NCBI GenBank assembly: GCA_028824125.1
Contig: JAPPES010000151.1
Coordinates: 48,663-112,662, forward strand
DNA from: Candidatus Poribacteria bacterium
Lineage (GTDB): Bacteria; Poribacteria; WGA-4E; WGA-3G
Reading direction: 5' to 3'
Length of the DNA: 64,000 bases
Positions 46,854 to 57,121 of this stretch are shown here, piece after piece (positions within the stretch are counted from its first letter, which is position 1; every line of letters begins with the position of its first letter). The notes beneath the pieces were generated by a model, which had not been told where the DNA came from, made no database searches, and saw only the letters and a list, made by a program, of their open reading frames with translations. The position numbers and the translations under genes are program-made.

Positions 46854-49724
46854 CTAAGCAAGATGCTCCTTCAAAAACCGACCCGTAAAAGATTTACGCA
46901 CCTTTGCAACTTCCTCAGGCGTGCCTTGCGCTAAAACCTGCCCACCCTTATGTCCACCCTCAGGACCAAGATCAATCACATAATCAGCAGTTTTAATCAC
47001 ATCCAGATGGTGTTCAATCACAATCACCGTATGCCCAGAATCTACAAGTCGTCCGATGCTATCCAAGAGTTTCTGAATATCAGCAAGATGTAGCCCAGTC
47101 GTCGGTTCATCAAGGATATAGAGATTGTGTTTTCCGCGTTTGATTTTACTGAGTTCGTTAGCGAGTTTAATCCGTTGTGCTTCACCGCCTGAAAGGATAG
47201 GCGCAGGATGCCCAATTTTGAGATAACCGAGACCGAGTTCGTTAAGAACACCTAATTTGTGGCAAATCAGACGTTGGTCAACAAAGAATTCAACCCCATC
47301 CTCAATTGACATCTCAAGGATTTGAGAGATATTTTTGTCGTTATAGGTAACTTCAAGCGTATCCTCATTGTAGCGCGCCCCCTTACAAGTTGGGCATATA
47401 ACCTCAACGTCCGGCATAAAGTGGAGCTGCGTGGTGATTGTGCCTTCCCCGTGGCACTCTTCGCAACGTCCACCCTTGACATTAAAACTGAATCGTGATG
47501 CGGTATAACCGCGTAATTCCGCTGCAGGTGTGCTTGCAAAAAGTTTGCGGATATTGTCATAAAAACCGATATAGGTCGCAGGGTTAGAACGAGGTGAACG
47601 TCCAATCGGAGATTGATCAATGTTAATTACATTGCTGATATTTTCGTGCCCTTCAAGTTCATCGTGTTCACCATAAAGTGTGCGGCTATCGTGATAGATA
47701 GAATAGAGTCTCTTGTAGATAATCTCGTTGAGAAGCGTGCTTTTTCCTGATCCAGAGGCACCGGTAATGCAGATAAACGCACCTAATGGAATATCTACAC
47801 TAATATTTTGTAGATTATTTTCTCTTGCGCCAGTAACACTGAGAAATTTGCCGTTCAAGGCGCGGCGTTCAACAGGCATTGGAATTTCGCGTTTCCCGCT
47901 CATATACAGCCCCGTCAAGGAATCATCGCTCTTAATAATCTTTTCATAGGGACCTTGGACGACAACATATCCACCGTGAACACCCGGACCTGGTCCCATC
48001 TCAATGATATGATCCGCAGCGCGAATTGTGCTTTCATCGTGTTCAACAACAATCACTGTGTTACCGATGTCACGCAGCTTGCGCAGTGTTTCAATCATCT
48101 TCTCATTGTCTTTCGGATGTAAGCCAATACTCGGTTCGTCAAGCACATACAACATGCCCATCAACCCCGATCCAATTTGTGTAGAAAGACGGATACGTTG
48201 CGATTCACCACCGGAAAGTGTGGCGGAACGTCTATTGAGGTTCAAATAGTCAAGACCGATACCGAGGAGTAATTCTATGCGGCTGACCAGCTCTCTGATA
48301 ACACGTTGACCCGCTTCGCGCTGTTTTTCAGGTAAGTCGGTAATTTCAGATAAGAAATCGCGTAACTGTTCGAGATGCAATTCGCCAACATCATGGATAG
48401 TCTTGTCATCAATAGTAACAAGGAGTCGCTGTCGTTTAAGTTTCATGCCGTGGCAATCGGGACAAGTGTGTTCAACCATCACTTTTCGGAGATAATCCTC
48501 CATCCCTGAATGTGCCTCGCCCTGTTTCCGGTAATTCCGATAACGCCTGTCAATGCGCGTAATAATGCCATCAAAACGGACAGGCATGCCGATATGCTTT
48601 TCCCGCATCGGTTTTGCATCTGGCGCTTGGCAGAGCGGAAATTCCTCGCCGCGCGTACCATAAAATACAATATCTACAATCTCGTCAGGAAGGTCCGCAA
48701 AAGGCATATTCAGGTCAATCTTATAGTGTTGTGCCAGACTATACATCATCCGCCCATCCCATCTATCCGGTTCATAGTTAAACGCTTGCTTAACAAACGC
48801 GCCATCGGCAATGCTCCGTGTTTTGTCAGGGACAAGTAGATTCGGATGCACCTGTAGGTAAGTACCAAGACCTGAACAGGTTACGCACGCACCAGTCGGT
48901 TCGTTAAAGGTAAAATGATGCGGCCCTAATTCACACATCAACACACCGTGTTCAGCACAGCCAAAATCTTGCAGTAATTCGTCAACGTCAGCGTCTTCGT
49001 CATCCGGTAGTTGCACATGAAAACGCATAAAACCTTCACCGACCAACATTGCGTGTTCAAGCGCAGCTAAAACCTGTTTATCAACGTCTTTTTTGACGAA
49101 AAATTTGTCAACGATGACCTGAATATCGTATTCTTTATCTTGATCTAATTCAATTTCTTCACTGATGTCGTGTTCAACACCGTCAATACGCACATGTCTG
49201 CAACCTTTAGTCCTTATATCGTCAAAAAGATATTCATAATCTTCGCCATAAATTTTGAAGACAGGCGCATGGATTTCTACTTCGGTGTCATCGGGAAAAG
49301 AAAGGAGTCGCTCTAAAATCTGATAATGCGAACGGATCGGAATTTCTGTCTCACAATAAGGGCAATGTGATGTACCGATAGTAGCGAAAAGCATCCGCAA
49401 GTAGTCTTGCAAATCAGTCATCGTACCCACGGTGGAACGCGGGTTCGCTGTGATTGTTTTTTGCTCAATTGATACAACAGGCGACAACCCATCAATAAAA
49501 TCAACGTCCGGTTTTTTCAACTGCGTGATGAACCGCTTGGCGTAAGTAGACATCGATTCAAGGAATCGGCGTTGTCCCTCAGCATAAACAGTGTCAAATG
49601 CTAATGAGGATTTTCCCGATCCGCTAATACCCGTAACAACGACAAGTTGATCGCGTGGAATCTCTAATTCTATATTTTGCAGGTTATTTTCTCGTGCGCC
49701 TTTAACTGAGACTGTTTGCCTCAT
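46854..49724 (-). CDS. uvrA: Excinuclease ABC subunit A
   Basis: [120 protein letters not shown] before ATG. Confidence 0.98.
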   Translation of the reverse strand: MRQTVSVKGARENNLQNIELEIPRDQLVVVTGISGSGKSSLAFDTVYAEGQRRFLESMSTYAKRFITQLKKPDVDFIDGLSPVVSIEQKTITANPRSTVGTMTDLQDYLRMLFATIGTSHCPYCETEIPIRSHYQILERLLSFPDDTEVEIHAPVFKIYGEDYEYLFDDIRTKGCRHVRIDGVEHDISEEIELDQDKEYDIQVIVDKFFVKKDVDKQVLAALEHAMLVGEGFMRFHVQLPDDEDADVDELLQDFGCAEHGVLMCELGPHHFTFNEPTGACVTCSGLGTYLQVHPNLLVPDKTRSIADGAFVKQAFNYEPDRWDGRMMYSLAQHYKIDLNMPFADLPDEIVDIVFYGTRGEEFPLCQAPDAKPMREKHIGMPVRFDGIITRIDRRYRNYRKQGEAHSGMEDYLRKVMVEHTCPDCHGMKLKRQRLLVTIDDKTIHDVGELHLEQLRDFLSEITDLPEKQREAGQRVIRELVSRIELLLGIGLDYLNLNRRSATLSGGESQRIRLSTQIGSGLMGMLYVLDEPSIGLHPKDNEKMIETLRKLRDIGNTVIVVEHDESTIRAADHIIEMGPGPGVHGGYVVVQGPYEKIIKSDDSLTGLYMSGKREIPMPVERRALNGKFLSVTGARENNLQNISVDIPLGAFICITGASGSGKSTLLNEIIYKRLYSIYHDSRTLYGEHDELEGHENISNVINIDQSPIGRSPRSNPATYIGFYDNIRKLFASTPAAELRGYTASRFSFNVKGGRCEECHGEGTITTQLHFMPDVEVICPTCKGARYNEDTLEVTYNDKNISQILEMSIEDGVEFFVDQRLICHKLGVLNELGLGYLKIGHPAPILSGGEAQRIKLANELSKIKRGKHNLYILDEPTTGLHLADIQKLLDSIGRLVDSGHTVIVIEHHLDVIKTADYVIDLGPEGGHKGGQVLAQGTPEEVAKVRKSFTGRFLKEHLA

Positions 49725-49877
49725 GCCTTTCCTCCTTGCTTACTATAAATCCAAATTGAAAAAAATTGTCCGGTGTGAATGGTCTTATTATATGCAGTGG
49801 TTGAAATGGGAATTATCTGATTTATTCTATGTAAAATTACGAAAAAACAACTCGTATAGTTACGTGGGAAAAGTGTT

Positions 49878-49907
49878 GTTTGTAGTCGCGCAATTTATTG
49901 CGCCTCC
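49878..49907 (+). repeat. Dispersed repeat family A, copy 5 (variant 3' end)
   Basis: gtttgtagtcgcgcaatttattgcgcctcc, followed by gttctgtaggaggggttttcaacccgc. Confidence 0.85.
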
Positions 49908-50020
49908 TCCGTTCTGTAGGAGGGGTTTTCAACCCGCTTTAGAAGACTTGATAAATGGTTTCATGCTTCATTAACGCCTATTTCAGTCATTTTAAACTCT
50001 TATTTTAACAGATATGGAAA

Positions 50021-52339
50021 TTATTCAACATCTAACTCTTGTATTATAGATGTTAGATCCCATAATAGTACGAAATCATCAAAGCCAAAACTGGCAATGG
50101 TATTCCCATCAGCACTAAACGAGAGTCTCATAATCTTCCTTGCATGACCATCAAGCGTTTTTTTGAGTTCTCCTGTACGTAAGTCCCATAGATGGACAAT
50201 TTCAGTCTCCATACTCATTTGAGATTGAGAACTTCTCACCTCACTTGCCAACGGTAAACCATTCGGATAAAACAATACCTGCCACACAGTACGTTTATAT
50301 CCAGAGAGTGTTTGTTTCTCCACACCGGTATTGATATCCCACAAACGTGCTGTCCCGTCTTTACCTGTACTCGCAAGAGACCGTTCGTCATAACTAAAAG
50401 AGAAACTTGTAACAGCATCCGCGTGCCCTGTGAGAGATTTCTCTATTTGCCATGTAGAAGCACTCCATAGATCTATATTCCCATTTTCATAGCCCACAGC
50501 AAGAATACTTCCATCGTGATTGAATGATAAGATCATATCATGATGATGTCCCGTTTTAGCTGACGAATTTTGTCTTGTCTCTATTTTTTTATGTTTACCT
50601 GTTGTAATATCCCATATATGCAATACATACTCATGATCACCTGCCACAAGAATTTTTCCATCTGGACTGAAGGTGGCATCTCGGATTAAACTCGTATATT
50701 CCTGAAACGTTCGTTTATGTCTGCCGGTAGAAACATCCCACAAACGAATCGCCGTATCTTTGTCAAAACCCCAACTCACAAGAGTGCTGCTATCCGGACT
50801 AAATACGATACGATTAATTGTTCCTTTATGTCCTCTAAGTGTACGTTTATGTTTCCCATCAACAGTTCTCCATAGTCGAATTGTTGTATGTTTGTACCTA
50901 TCCCAACTTGCTATAGTTTTGCCATCGGGACTTACCAATACACCTTGTGATGGAATATCTTTAGAGTTAGACTTCTGGCCGTTAATTGGTTGTGATTTTT
51001 TCGTATCGGTATCCCACAGATATATAGTTCCGTCCTGGTTTGTTGAGAGAAATTTCTGTCCATCCGGTGTGATGGTCATGTCATGCGTATCATAGGGTTT
51101 TTCATAAGCAGAATCCCTTGCACTGAAATTTGTTATAGTCCGTTTAAGTTCACGTGTAGTAACATTCCATATATTTATATATCCACTGGAAGCTCCTGTT
51201 GCCAGAGTCTTTCCATCCGGACTATAACAAGCGTTCGTCATGTAACCTGGATGTTTAGGAAAACGTCTACGTTTACCTGATGCAATATCCCACATTCGAA
51301 TTTCGTAACCGTTAACCAAACTAAGAATCAATTTTCCATCTGGACTAAACAGAATATCTTCTACTCCACTTATATAACCTGTCTCCTTCTTATCTTTATT
51401 TTTATCGGAAAAAGTCTGTTTAAGTTTACCAGTCGTTGAATCCCACAGGTGGATCGTTCTGGATTCGCCTGCGGTGATGAGTATACTTTGATCCGGACTG
51501 AAGAATGTCCTTTTTATCTTTTCTTTTGTTTCTATCTTATCGGATATAACACCTTGACTTGCAAATGGTAGTTTTAGTTCCCCTGAGGTAATATCCCAAA
51601 AATTAATCGTCATATCCCTGCTTACACTAATTAGTGTGCTTCCATCCGGACTGAATAATAAGAAAGTAATATTATCCTGGTGACCTGTTAGCGTTCGTAT
51701 GTGTTTCCCTGTTTCAACATCCCACAAACGTATTGTCTGATCATGACTCCCACTTGCTATGATTTTGTCATCTGGACTATATGCCAAACAAGCAATATAG
51801 TCTTCATGTCCTTTGAGTGTATGTTTGGAAATATTCGTCTTTGAATCCCGTATATGAATTTCCTTGAAACTTATAGTTACAAAAGTGTTTCCGTCTGAAC
51901 TGTATGTTGCATGGCGAGGGAAATCATGCCTCGTCTTTGTTGCATGGCGAGGGAAATCATGTCTATTTTTTGATGATTTCTTGATTTTCGGTAAAGTAAC
52001 ATCCCAATGGGTGATTTTATGGGGGAACCTCTCCATACCTGCAAGAACTGTCCCATCATGATTAAAATACACTTTCTCCATTTCTTGATTACTTCGAGAT
52101 AACAATGCTTGTTCCTGATATGTATCAGTATCATATACCCAAATACCAATGGTAGTCGCAACTGCAAGTATAGATCCATCAGGTGAATATTGCATATCAT
52201 TGATACGTCCCTTTCCAAGACGGGCGATTGCACCATCAGGTAACTCCCATTGTGTGTACCCTTGAGCATATATATTGGGTATGTCGATTTGAAGAAGAAA
52301 GAGTAACAAGCTAATTATAGATAGTACTGTTTTTATCAT
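50021..52339 (-). CDS. Secreted WD40-repeat beta-propeller protein
   Basis: Signal peptide; many LKGHEDYIACLAYSPDDKIIASGSHDQTIRLWDVETGKH-type repeats. Confidence 0.92.
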   Translation of the reverse strand: MIKTVLSIISLLLFLLQIDIPNIYAQGYTQWELPDGAIARLGKGRINDMQYSPDGSILAVATTIGIWVYDTDTYQEQALLSRSNQEMEKVYFNHDGTVLAGMERFPHKITHWDVTLPKIKKSSKNRHDFPRHATKTRHDFPRHATYSSDGNTFVTISFKEIHIRDSKTNISKHTLKGHEDYIACLAYSPDDKIIASGSHDQTIRLWDVETGKHIRTLTGHQDNITFLLFSPDGSTLISVSRDMTINFWDITSGELKLPFASQGVISDKIETKEKIKRTFFSPDQSILITAGESRTIHLWDSTTGKLKQTFSDKNKDKKETGYISGVEDILFSPDGKLILSLVNGYEIRMWDIASGKRRRFPKHPGYMTNACYSPDGKTLATGASSGYINIWNVTTRELKRTITNFSARDSAYEKPYDTHDMTITPDGQKFLSTNQDGTIYLWDTDTKKSQPINGQKSNSKDIPSQGVLVSPDGKTIASWDRYKHTTIRLWRTVDGKHKRTLRGHKGTINRIVFSPDSSTLVSWGFDKDTAIRLWDVSTGRHKRTFQEYTSLIRDATFSPDGKILVAGDHEYVLHIWDITTGKHKKIETRQNSSAKTGHHHDMILSFNHDGSILAVGYENGNIDLWSASTWQIEKSLTGHADAVTSFSFSYDERSLASTGKDGTARLWDINTGVEKQTLSGYKRTVWQVLFYPNGLPLASEVRSSQSQMSMETEIVHLWDLRTGELKKTLDGHARKIMRLSFSADGNTIASFGFDDFVLLWDLTSIIQELDVE

Positions 52340-52398
52340 TTGTAAAACCTCCCATTACATTCTCACCATAACGATATGTTCCGACTATATTATTTTAA

Positions 52399-52512
52399 CG
52401 TGAGTTCGGTGTCCGAGAAATGAAGTTTTTAATGCTTTGAATTCTACTCTCAAAGCCACGGTAGGTGCGGTTTCTAACCGCACCTCAAAATTACTTATAC
52501 CGAACTCACGTT
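52399..52512. repeat. MITE-like element with 14-bp terminal inverted repeats enclosing a family B hairpin
   Basis: aacgtgagttcggt (52399-52412) and accgaactcacgtt (52499-52512); inner GGTGCGGTT-TCT-AACCGCACC (52464-52484). Confidence 0.85.
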
Positions 52513-52515
52513 ATT

Positions 52516-54627
52516 TTAGTTTACCATCTCCGTGTTCTCGTCATTGTCCCTCTCAAATAATACTGTCAAATCCCACAAGAGTGTTGTGCCATCAACACCA
52601 GAACTAACAAGAGTCTGTCCATCTGGACTGAATTTTAGGTAAGTAACATGATTTACATGTCCATTAAAAGTCTTAATTCGTTTCCCTGTAGTAACATCCC
52701 ATACATTGATCGCACCATCAACACGTCCGCCTACAAGGAGAGTACCATCAGGACTAAACGACAACTGAACGATCTGCCTTATATAGTCTTTACTATATCC
52801 ACCGATGATATATTGATTGTGAAGGATACCTATTTCCTCTCCAGTATCAACATTCCACAAATAGATATTTCCATCTATATCTGCCTTCACCAACATTTTA
52901 TATTCTGAATTTAAAGCCAAAAAACTAAACATACTTGGTATTTTAGGAATTATCTTTTTCTGTTTTCTTGTAGTAACATCCCACACAACAATTTCTGAAT
53001 CAGTACAATATGCAAGCATACTCCCATCAGAACTGATTGGTATATTTATATTAGCAGGAAATTGAAATGTGTATATAACCTGTTTGGATAATGTTGTATA
53101 TGATCCTGTCTCTAAATCCCACAGATTAAGGGAGTTTGGTTGATCTTCCTTATCATTCCTCGATAATGCGAAATTTCCATCTGGACTGAATCCTATATCC
53201 CGACCATATACCCCTACTTCAAAACTATACTTCTGTCTACCCTTTTTAATATCCCATAGACGAACCATCTTGTCATCACCGGAACTGATAAGTGTTGCAT
53301 CGTCTTTGAACAGAACGCGTGAAACTTGATCAGAATGTCCTCTTAGTGTCTTTTTATGTCTTCCCGTGTCAACTGTCCAGATCCGGACAGTCTTATCCAA
53401 ACCGCCACTTGCCAGAGTCTTTCCATCTGGACTGAAGGATAGACTATACACCTGCTTCTTATGCCCCGTGAGTATAGTCTGCACTTCCTGTGTGTTTAAA
53501 TCATAGAGAATTATGTTATTGCTTCCATAAGTGGTTGCAGCTGTAATTTTATCTTTACTAAACACTATATTCTTTGAAGCAAATCCACCACCATGTCCAA
53601 CAATCGTATTCTTATGTTCCCCTGTGTTAAGATCCCACTGATGGATAATTCCATCCATCAAACTTGCGCTTGCTAAAGTTTCTCCGTTTGGACTGAAGGT
53701 GATTCTATGCAGATATTCAGAATTCGTTTTGAAAGTGTGCATACGTTTTCCAGTGGCAACATGCCATACACGTATTGTTTTGTCTTCACTTATGCTTGCA
53801 ATACGACTACCATCACGACTAAAGGTTAAACTCAAAATAGGTTTCTTATGTCCTTTTAAGGTCTTATGTAATGTTTCTGTTGCAGCATTCCACAAACGAA
53901 CCGTTTTATCCCTACTTCCAGAGGCAATCATTGTCCCGTCAGGACTGAATGCGACACATGTGATACTCTCCTTATGTGCATCATTTATTCTCTTTTTCGT
54001 TTCAGTTCCTAAATCCCAGAACGTGATTGTTTTGTAATTTCCATTAACCACCGATATCCTATCTTTGTGAAATGTTATATCAGATTGGCGTTCGAAATAC
54101 GTTTGCCAATCCCCTTTATGCACTCTTTTTTCTACATCCCAAATATGCAAACCATAATCACCCCAACAAGTTAATGTTGTCCCATCCGGACTGAAATTTA
54201 CACCTATTATATCTCTCCTATGTCCCATAAATGTATGCATGAGTTTACGGGTTTCAACATTCCACAACCGAACCAATTTATTTCCACATGCAGCCGCAAG
54301 TGTTTTTCCGTCATGACTGAATCCTATAGAATTCACACCTTCTCCGTCCTTAGTAAGGAGTGCGAATTCATTACCACTATTCGAATCATAAAGCCAAGTT
54401 CCTATTGAACTTGCAATAGCGAGTATAGTACTGTCTGGAGAATACGCCAAGTCTTTTACAATTCCCTTACCGATACGTGCTTTCACACCTTTCGGTAAAT
54501 GCCATTGTGGCGTATTTAATTGTGCCGTATTCACATCAAGTAGATCTGGTGCTGAAGAATAACGAAATAGCCAAATAGCTACAACTATCACGACAACCAA
54601 AAATATGATAACTAATGCATTTTTCAT
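52516..54627 (-). CDS. Membrane-anchored WD40-repeat protein, paralog of 50021-52339
   Basis: N-terminal TM; QWHLPKGVKARIGKGIVKDLAYSPDSTILAIASSIGTWLYDSNSG parallels QWELPDGAIARLGKGRINDMQYSPDGSILAVATTIGIWVYDTDTY in the neighbour. Confidence 0.92.
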   Translation of the reverse strand: MKNALVIIFLVVVIVVAIWLFRYSSAPDLLDVNTAQLNTPQWHLPKGVKARIGKGIVKDLAYSPDSTILAIASSIGTWLYDSNSGNEFALLTKDGEGVNSIGFSHDGKTLAAACGNKLVRLWNVETRKLMHTFMGHRRDIIGVNFSPDGTTLTCWGDYGLHIWDVEKRVHKGDWQTYFERQSDITFHKDRISVVNGNYKTITFWDLGTETKKRINDAHKESITCVAFSPDGTMIASGSRDKTVRLWNAATETLHKTLKGHKKPILSLTFSRDGSRIASISEDKTIRVWHVATGKRMHTFKTNSEYLHRITFSPNGETLASASLMDGIIHQWDLNTGEHKNTIVGHGGGFASKNIVFSKDKITAATTYGSNNIILYDLNTQEVQTILTGHKKQVYSLSFSPDGKTLASGGLDKTVRIWTVDTGRHKKTLRGHSDQVSRVLFKDDATLISSGDDKMVRLWDIKKGRQKYSFEVGVYGRDIGFSPDGNFALSRNDKEDQPNSLNLWDLETGSYTTLSKQVIYTFQFPANINIPISSDGSMLAYCTDSEIVVWDVTTRKQKKIIPKIPSMFSFLALNSEYKMLVKADIDGNIYLWNVDTGEEIGILHNQYIIGGYSKDYIRQIVQLSFSPDGTLLVGGRVDGAINVWDVTTGKRIKTFNGHVNHVTYLKFSPDGQTLVSSGVDGTTLLWDLTVLFERDNDENTEMVN

Positions 54628-54678
54628 CTCATTAAATCCTTACGAACTATATTTTATTAGTTCAATTATCTTGATTAT

Positions 54679-54919
54679 AACGTGAGTTCGGAAATAATGT
54701 GACATGAGCTGGATGTCCGAAATAACTTGAATTTGAGTATAGATAGATGGGTGTTTTGCCTATTTTTTTCCATCTAAAAACCCCTCAGATAGGGAAATCA
54801 GCTGTAGCACAAACTGTTAGTTTGTGCATCTGTGGAACACGGAGAATGCCATTAAGGCATTCATACCGTTGATTTGCTAACAGTTTGCTTTACAAAGACT
54901 TTTACCGAGTTCACGTGTG
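54679..54919. repeat. Composite palindromic element related to 52399-52512, with family C and D hairpins
   Basis: Left aacgtgagttcgg (54679-54691), right imperfect accgagttcacgt; inner GCACAAACT-GTT-AGTTTGTGC (54807-54827) and gaatgccattaaggcattcataccgttgattt. Confidence 0.6.
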
Positions 54920-54932
54920 AGTATGTCAATAC

Positions 54933-56807
54933 TTACAGAAATGGATTGTCAACATCATAAAAATACGCAGGCTCTTCCACCGAAACCTTACTGTCCTTAG
55001 TTAATCGGACAGGTGAAGAAAATTGCTCCAAAATCTCTTTACGTGCAAGCCATTCACACGCCATATTAATCCATAGTTTGCGATGACCAAAGTGATCATA
55101 GATATCAGACAAGGATTGTTCACCGCCCGCATCCTCTAAAAAATCGAGTAACGGTTTAAAAAACGTCTGTGCGTTATCTTCTAAATATGTGTCAATCAGT
55201 TGCAACACCTCGCCAAGGTTTTCCTCATTTTTCGGAACATTGATAATATCGGTGAAAATGGCATTAAAAAACTCTGGATTATGTTTGAGTGCTTGGTAAA
55301 TCACTTTCCGTTTTGGCGTTTCACCATGCCTGATAGTTTCAAGACGCGCTAATCCTCTCACAGCGAACATTAAATAATGGAACGTATAGTTGTAATCTTT
55401 CTTGACATAAAACCATTTTTCCGTTTTGTCAAGGACTGTAGTTACCTCACTGGCTGCGTTAAATAGTTGGGATTCTTTATCACGTTTACCGATGACATCA
55501 AGGTCTTTATGCAAATCAGCAAGAGACGGATCTTTAGTCCAAAGTATTTCACTTTGCGACATGATAGAGAAGATTCCACTCCCTTGTAAGTTTCTCTCCA
55601 TCAACTTTTTATATGCATTTCGGTTTTGAAGTCTTACGCGGATCGGTATCCCATCCTCAATTAATTGACACTCTCTTTGTTGAAATTTCGTCCCATCTCT
55701 CATAATCAGCGTAATATGAACATTTGTCTTTTCCCAAACGTTATCTTCCGCTAAATTACTGGTCAGAATAGCAGCGACGATGTATAGATCCTCAGCAATA
55801 GTGTCTACGAACCGTTCTACAGCATCTTTAATTTGAGGATGAATATCAGATTTGAGGCGAGGTGGATGCAATTCGGGTTCGGAATCATCGTAGTAATATG
55901 CGGGTTCTTCTACTGCAATTTGACTTTTGACAGTTAGTTTCATGGGAACAGAAACCTGCTTGATAATGCCTTTCCATGTTAACCATTGGCATATCACATC
56001 AACGGATGCATCGCGGAATTTTGAATGAAAATGGGAATTCATCTCCGAGTTTGTTCGAGGTCCCTTCTGCTCCGCGAGATAATCCAAAATCGGTTGGAAG
56101 ATAAACTGACGCTCGTCAATGTAAGCATTGATCGCATCAAGTGCCTCTTGAATAACTGCCGCGTTCTTTTCGCAATTAATCAGGTCGGTATAAACATGAT
56201 TGAAGAAATCGGGGTTGTAATCAAGGGCTGGTTGGATAACTTCTCGTGCGGGCACCTGATTGTTCAATAGCACCTCTATCCGCGCTAATCCTTGTACAAC
56301 ACTTAGAAGTGACAAGAAAGAGGTTATCAGATCGTTATTAACATAAAACTGCTTTTCGGCATAGATAAGCGCTGGTAAGGTCTCGGCAATAACGTTTAGC
56401 ACTTGAAGTTGCTTATCACGCTCACCAATGCTATCACGGCTTGCGTTTTTATCGTACCACTCTTTGATCGAGTCATCGCGAGAAAATAGAAGCGTACTGT
56501 GGGAAAAGTAGGAGTGCATGAATGAACCTTGTTGCGCACTCTCTATTGATCGTTTAAAGGAACTGCGCGGAGACAAACCCGCATGTATGTTCACGCCATT
56601 TTCCACAAGTGAGAAAAACGATTGTGTCGGACGTATGCCATCTTTGCCGATGATTTCTACATCCAAATCTGACCTTTCCCACACCTGTGCATGGGAGAAA
56701 CTACCAGCAACAATCGCCGCGAGGATATACGGATCTTCCTGCACCTTTTCAACAAGCGAATCAACAGCTTCATAATACTGTTGTTCAACAGCGTCTTGGG
56801 ATTTCAT
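54933..56807 (-). CDS. Tandemly duplicated nucleotidyltransferase-like protein with degenerate second half
   Basis: Half 1 AAIVAGSFSHAQVWERSDLDVEIIGKDG, half 2 AAILTSNLAEDNVWEKTNVHITLIMRDG; halves end KLTVKSQIAVEEPAYYYDD / RLTKDSKVSVEEPAYFYDV. Confidence 0.8.
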   Translation of the reverse strand: MKSQDAVEQQYYEAVDSLVEKVQEDPYILAAIVAGSFSHAQVWERSDLDVEIIGKDGIRPTQSFFSLVENGVNIHAGLSPRSSFKRSIESAQQGSFMHSYFSHSTLLFSRDDSIKEWYDKNASRDSIGERDKQLQVLNVIAETLPALIYAEKQFYVNNDLITSFLSLLSVVQGLARIEVLLNNQVPAREVIQPALDYNPDFFNHVYTDLINCEKNAAVIQEALDAINAYIDERQFIFQPILDYLAEQKGPRTNSEMNSHFHSKFRDASVDVICQWLTWKGIIKQVSVPMKLTVKSQIAVEEPAYYYDDSEPELHPPRLKSDIHPQIKDAVERFVDTIAEDLYIVAAILTSNLAEDNVWEKTNVHITLIMRDGTKFQQRECQLIEDGIPIRVRLQNRNAYKKLMERNLQGSGIFSIMSQSEILWTKDPSLADLHKDLDVIGKRDKESQLFNAASEVTTVLDKTEKWFYVKKDYNYTFHYLMFAVRGLARLETIRHGETPKRKVIYQALKHNPEFFNAIFTDIINVPKNEENLGEVLQLIDTYLEDNAQTFFKPLLDFLEDAGGEQSLSDIYDHFGHRKLWINMACEWLARKEILEQFSSPVRLTKDSKVSVEEPAYFYDVDNPFL

Positions 56808-56885
56808 CAGTCGTTACTCCTATTCCTATTCACAATCTTATGTACCAGCGAAGCATAAAAAATATACATCATTTGGAATGATGGC

Positions 56886-56915
56886 GTTTGTAGTCGCGCA
56901 ATTCATTGCGCCTCT
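56886..56915 (+). repeat. Dispersed repeat family A, copy 6
   Basis: gtttgtagtcgcgcaattcattgcgcctctt. Confidence 0.85.
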
Positions 56916-56968
56916 TTAGATCCGACTACGGCACGCGAATGAAGATTAAAAAATAAATTGGGTAATTT

Positions 56969-57035
56969 GGCGAGGTTAGGAAACCTCGCCAGCAGAGATG
57001 TACACTTGCTGCTGACGAGGTTTCCTAACCTCGTC
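56969..57035. repeat. Two family B hairpins forming a larger inverted pair
   Basis: GGCGAGGTT-AGGA-AACCTCGCC (56969-56990) and GACGAGGTT-TCCT-AACCTCGTC (57014-57035); cgaggttaggaaacctcgccagcag pairs with ctgctgacgaggtttcctaacctcg with one mismatch. Confidence 0.92.
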
Positions 57036-57121
57036 CCCTTACCGAAATATTTATTTAATCTTCATAAGCGTGCCTGCTACTTTTAAAGCACATTTAACAT
57101 TAAATCATTTATGTATACAGA

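Noticed and set aside
48510-48839. Plus-strand ORFs inside uvrA
   Set aside because: Fully contained opposite a highly conserved uvrA reading frame.
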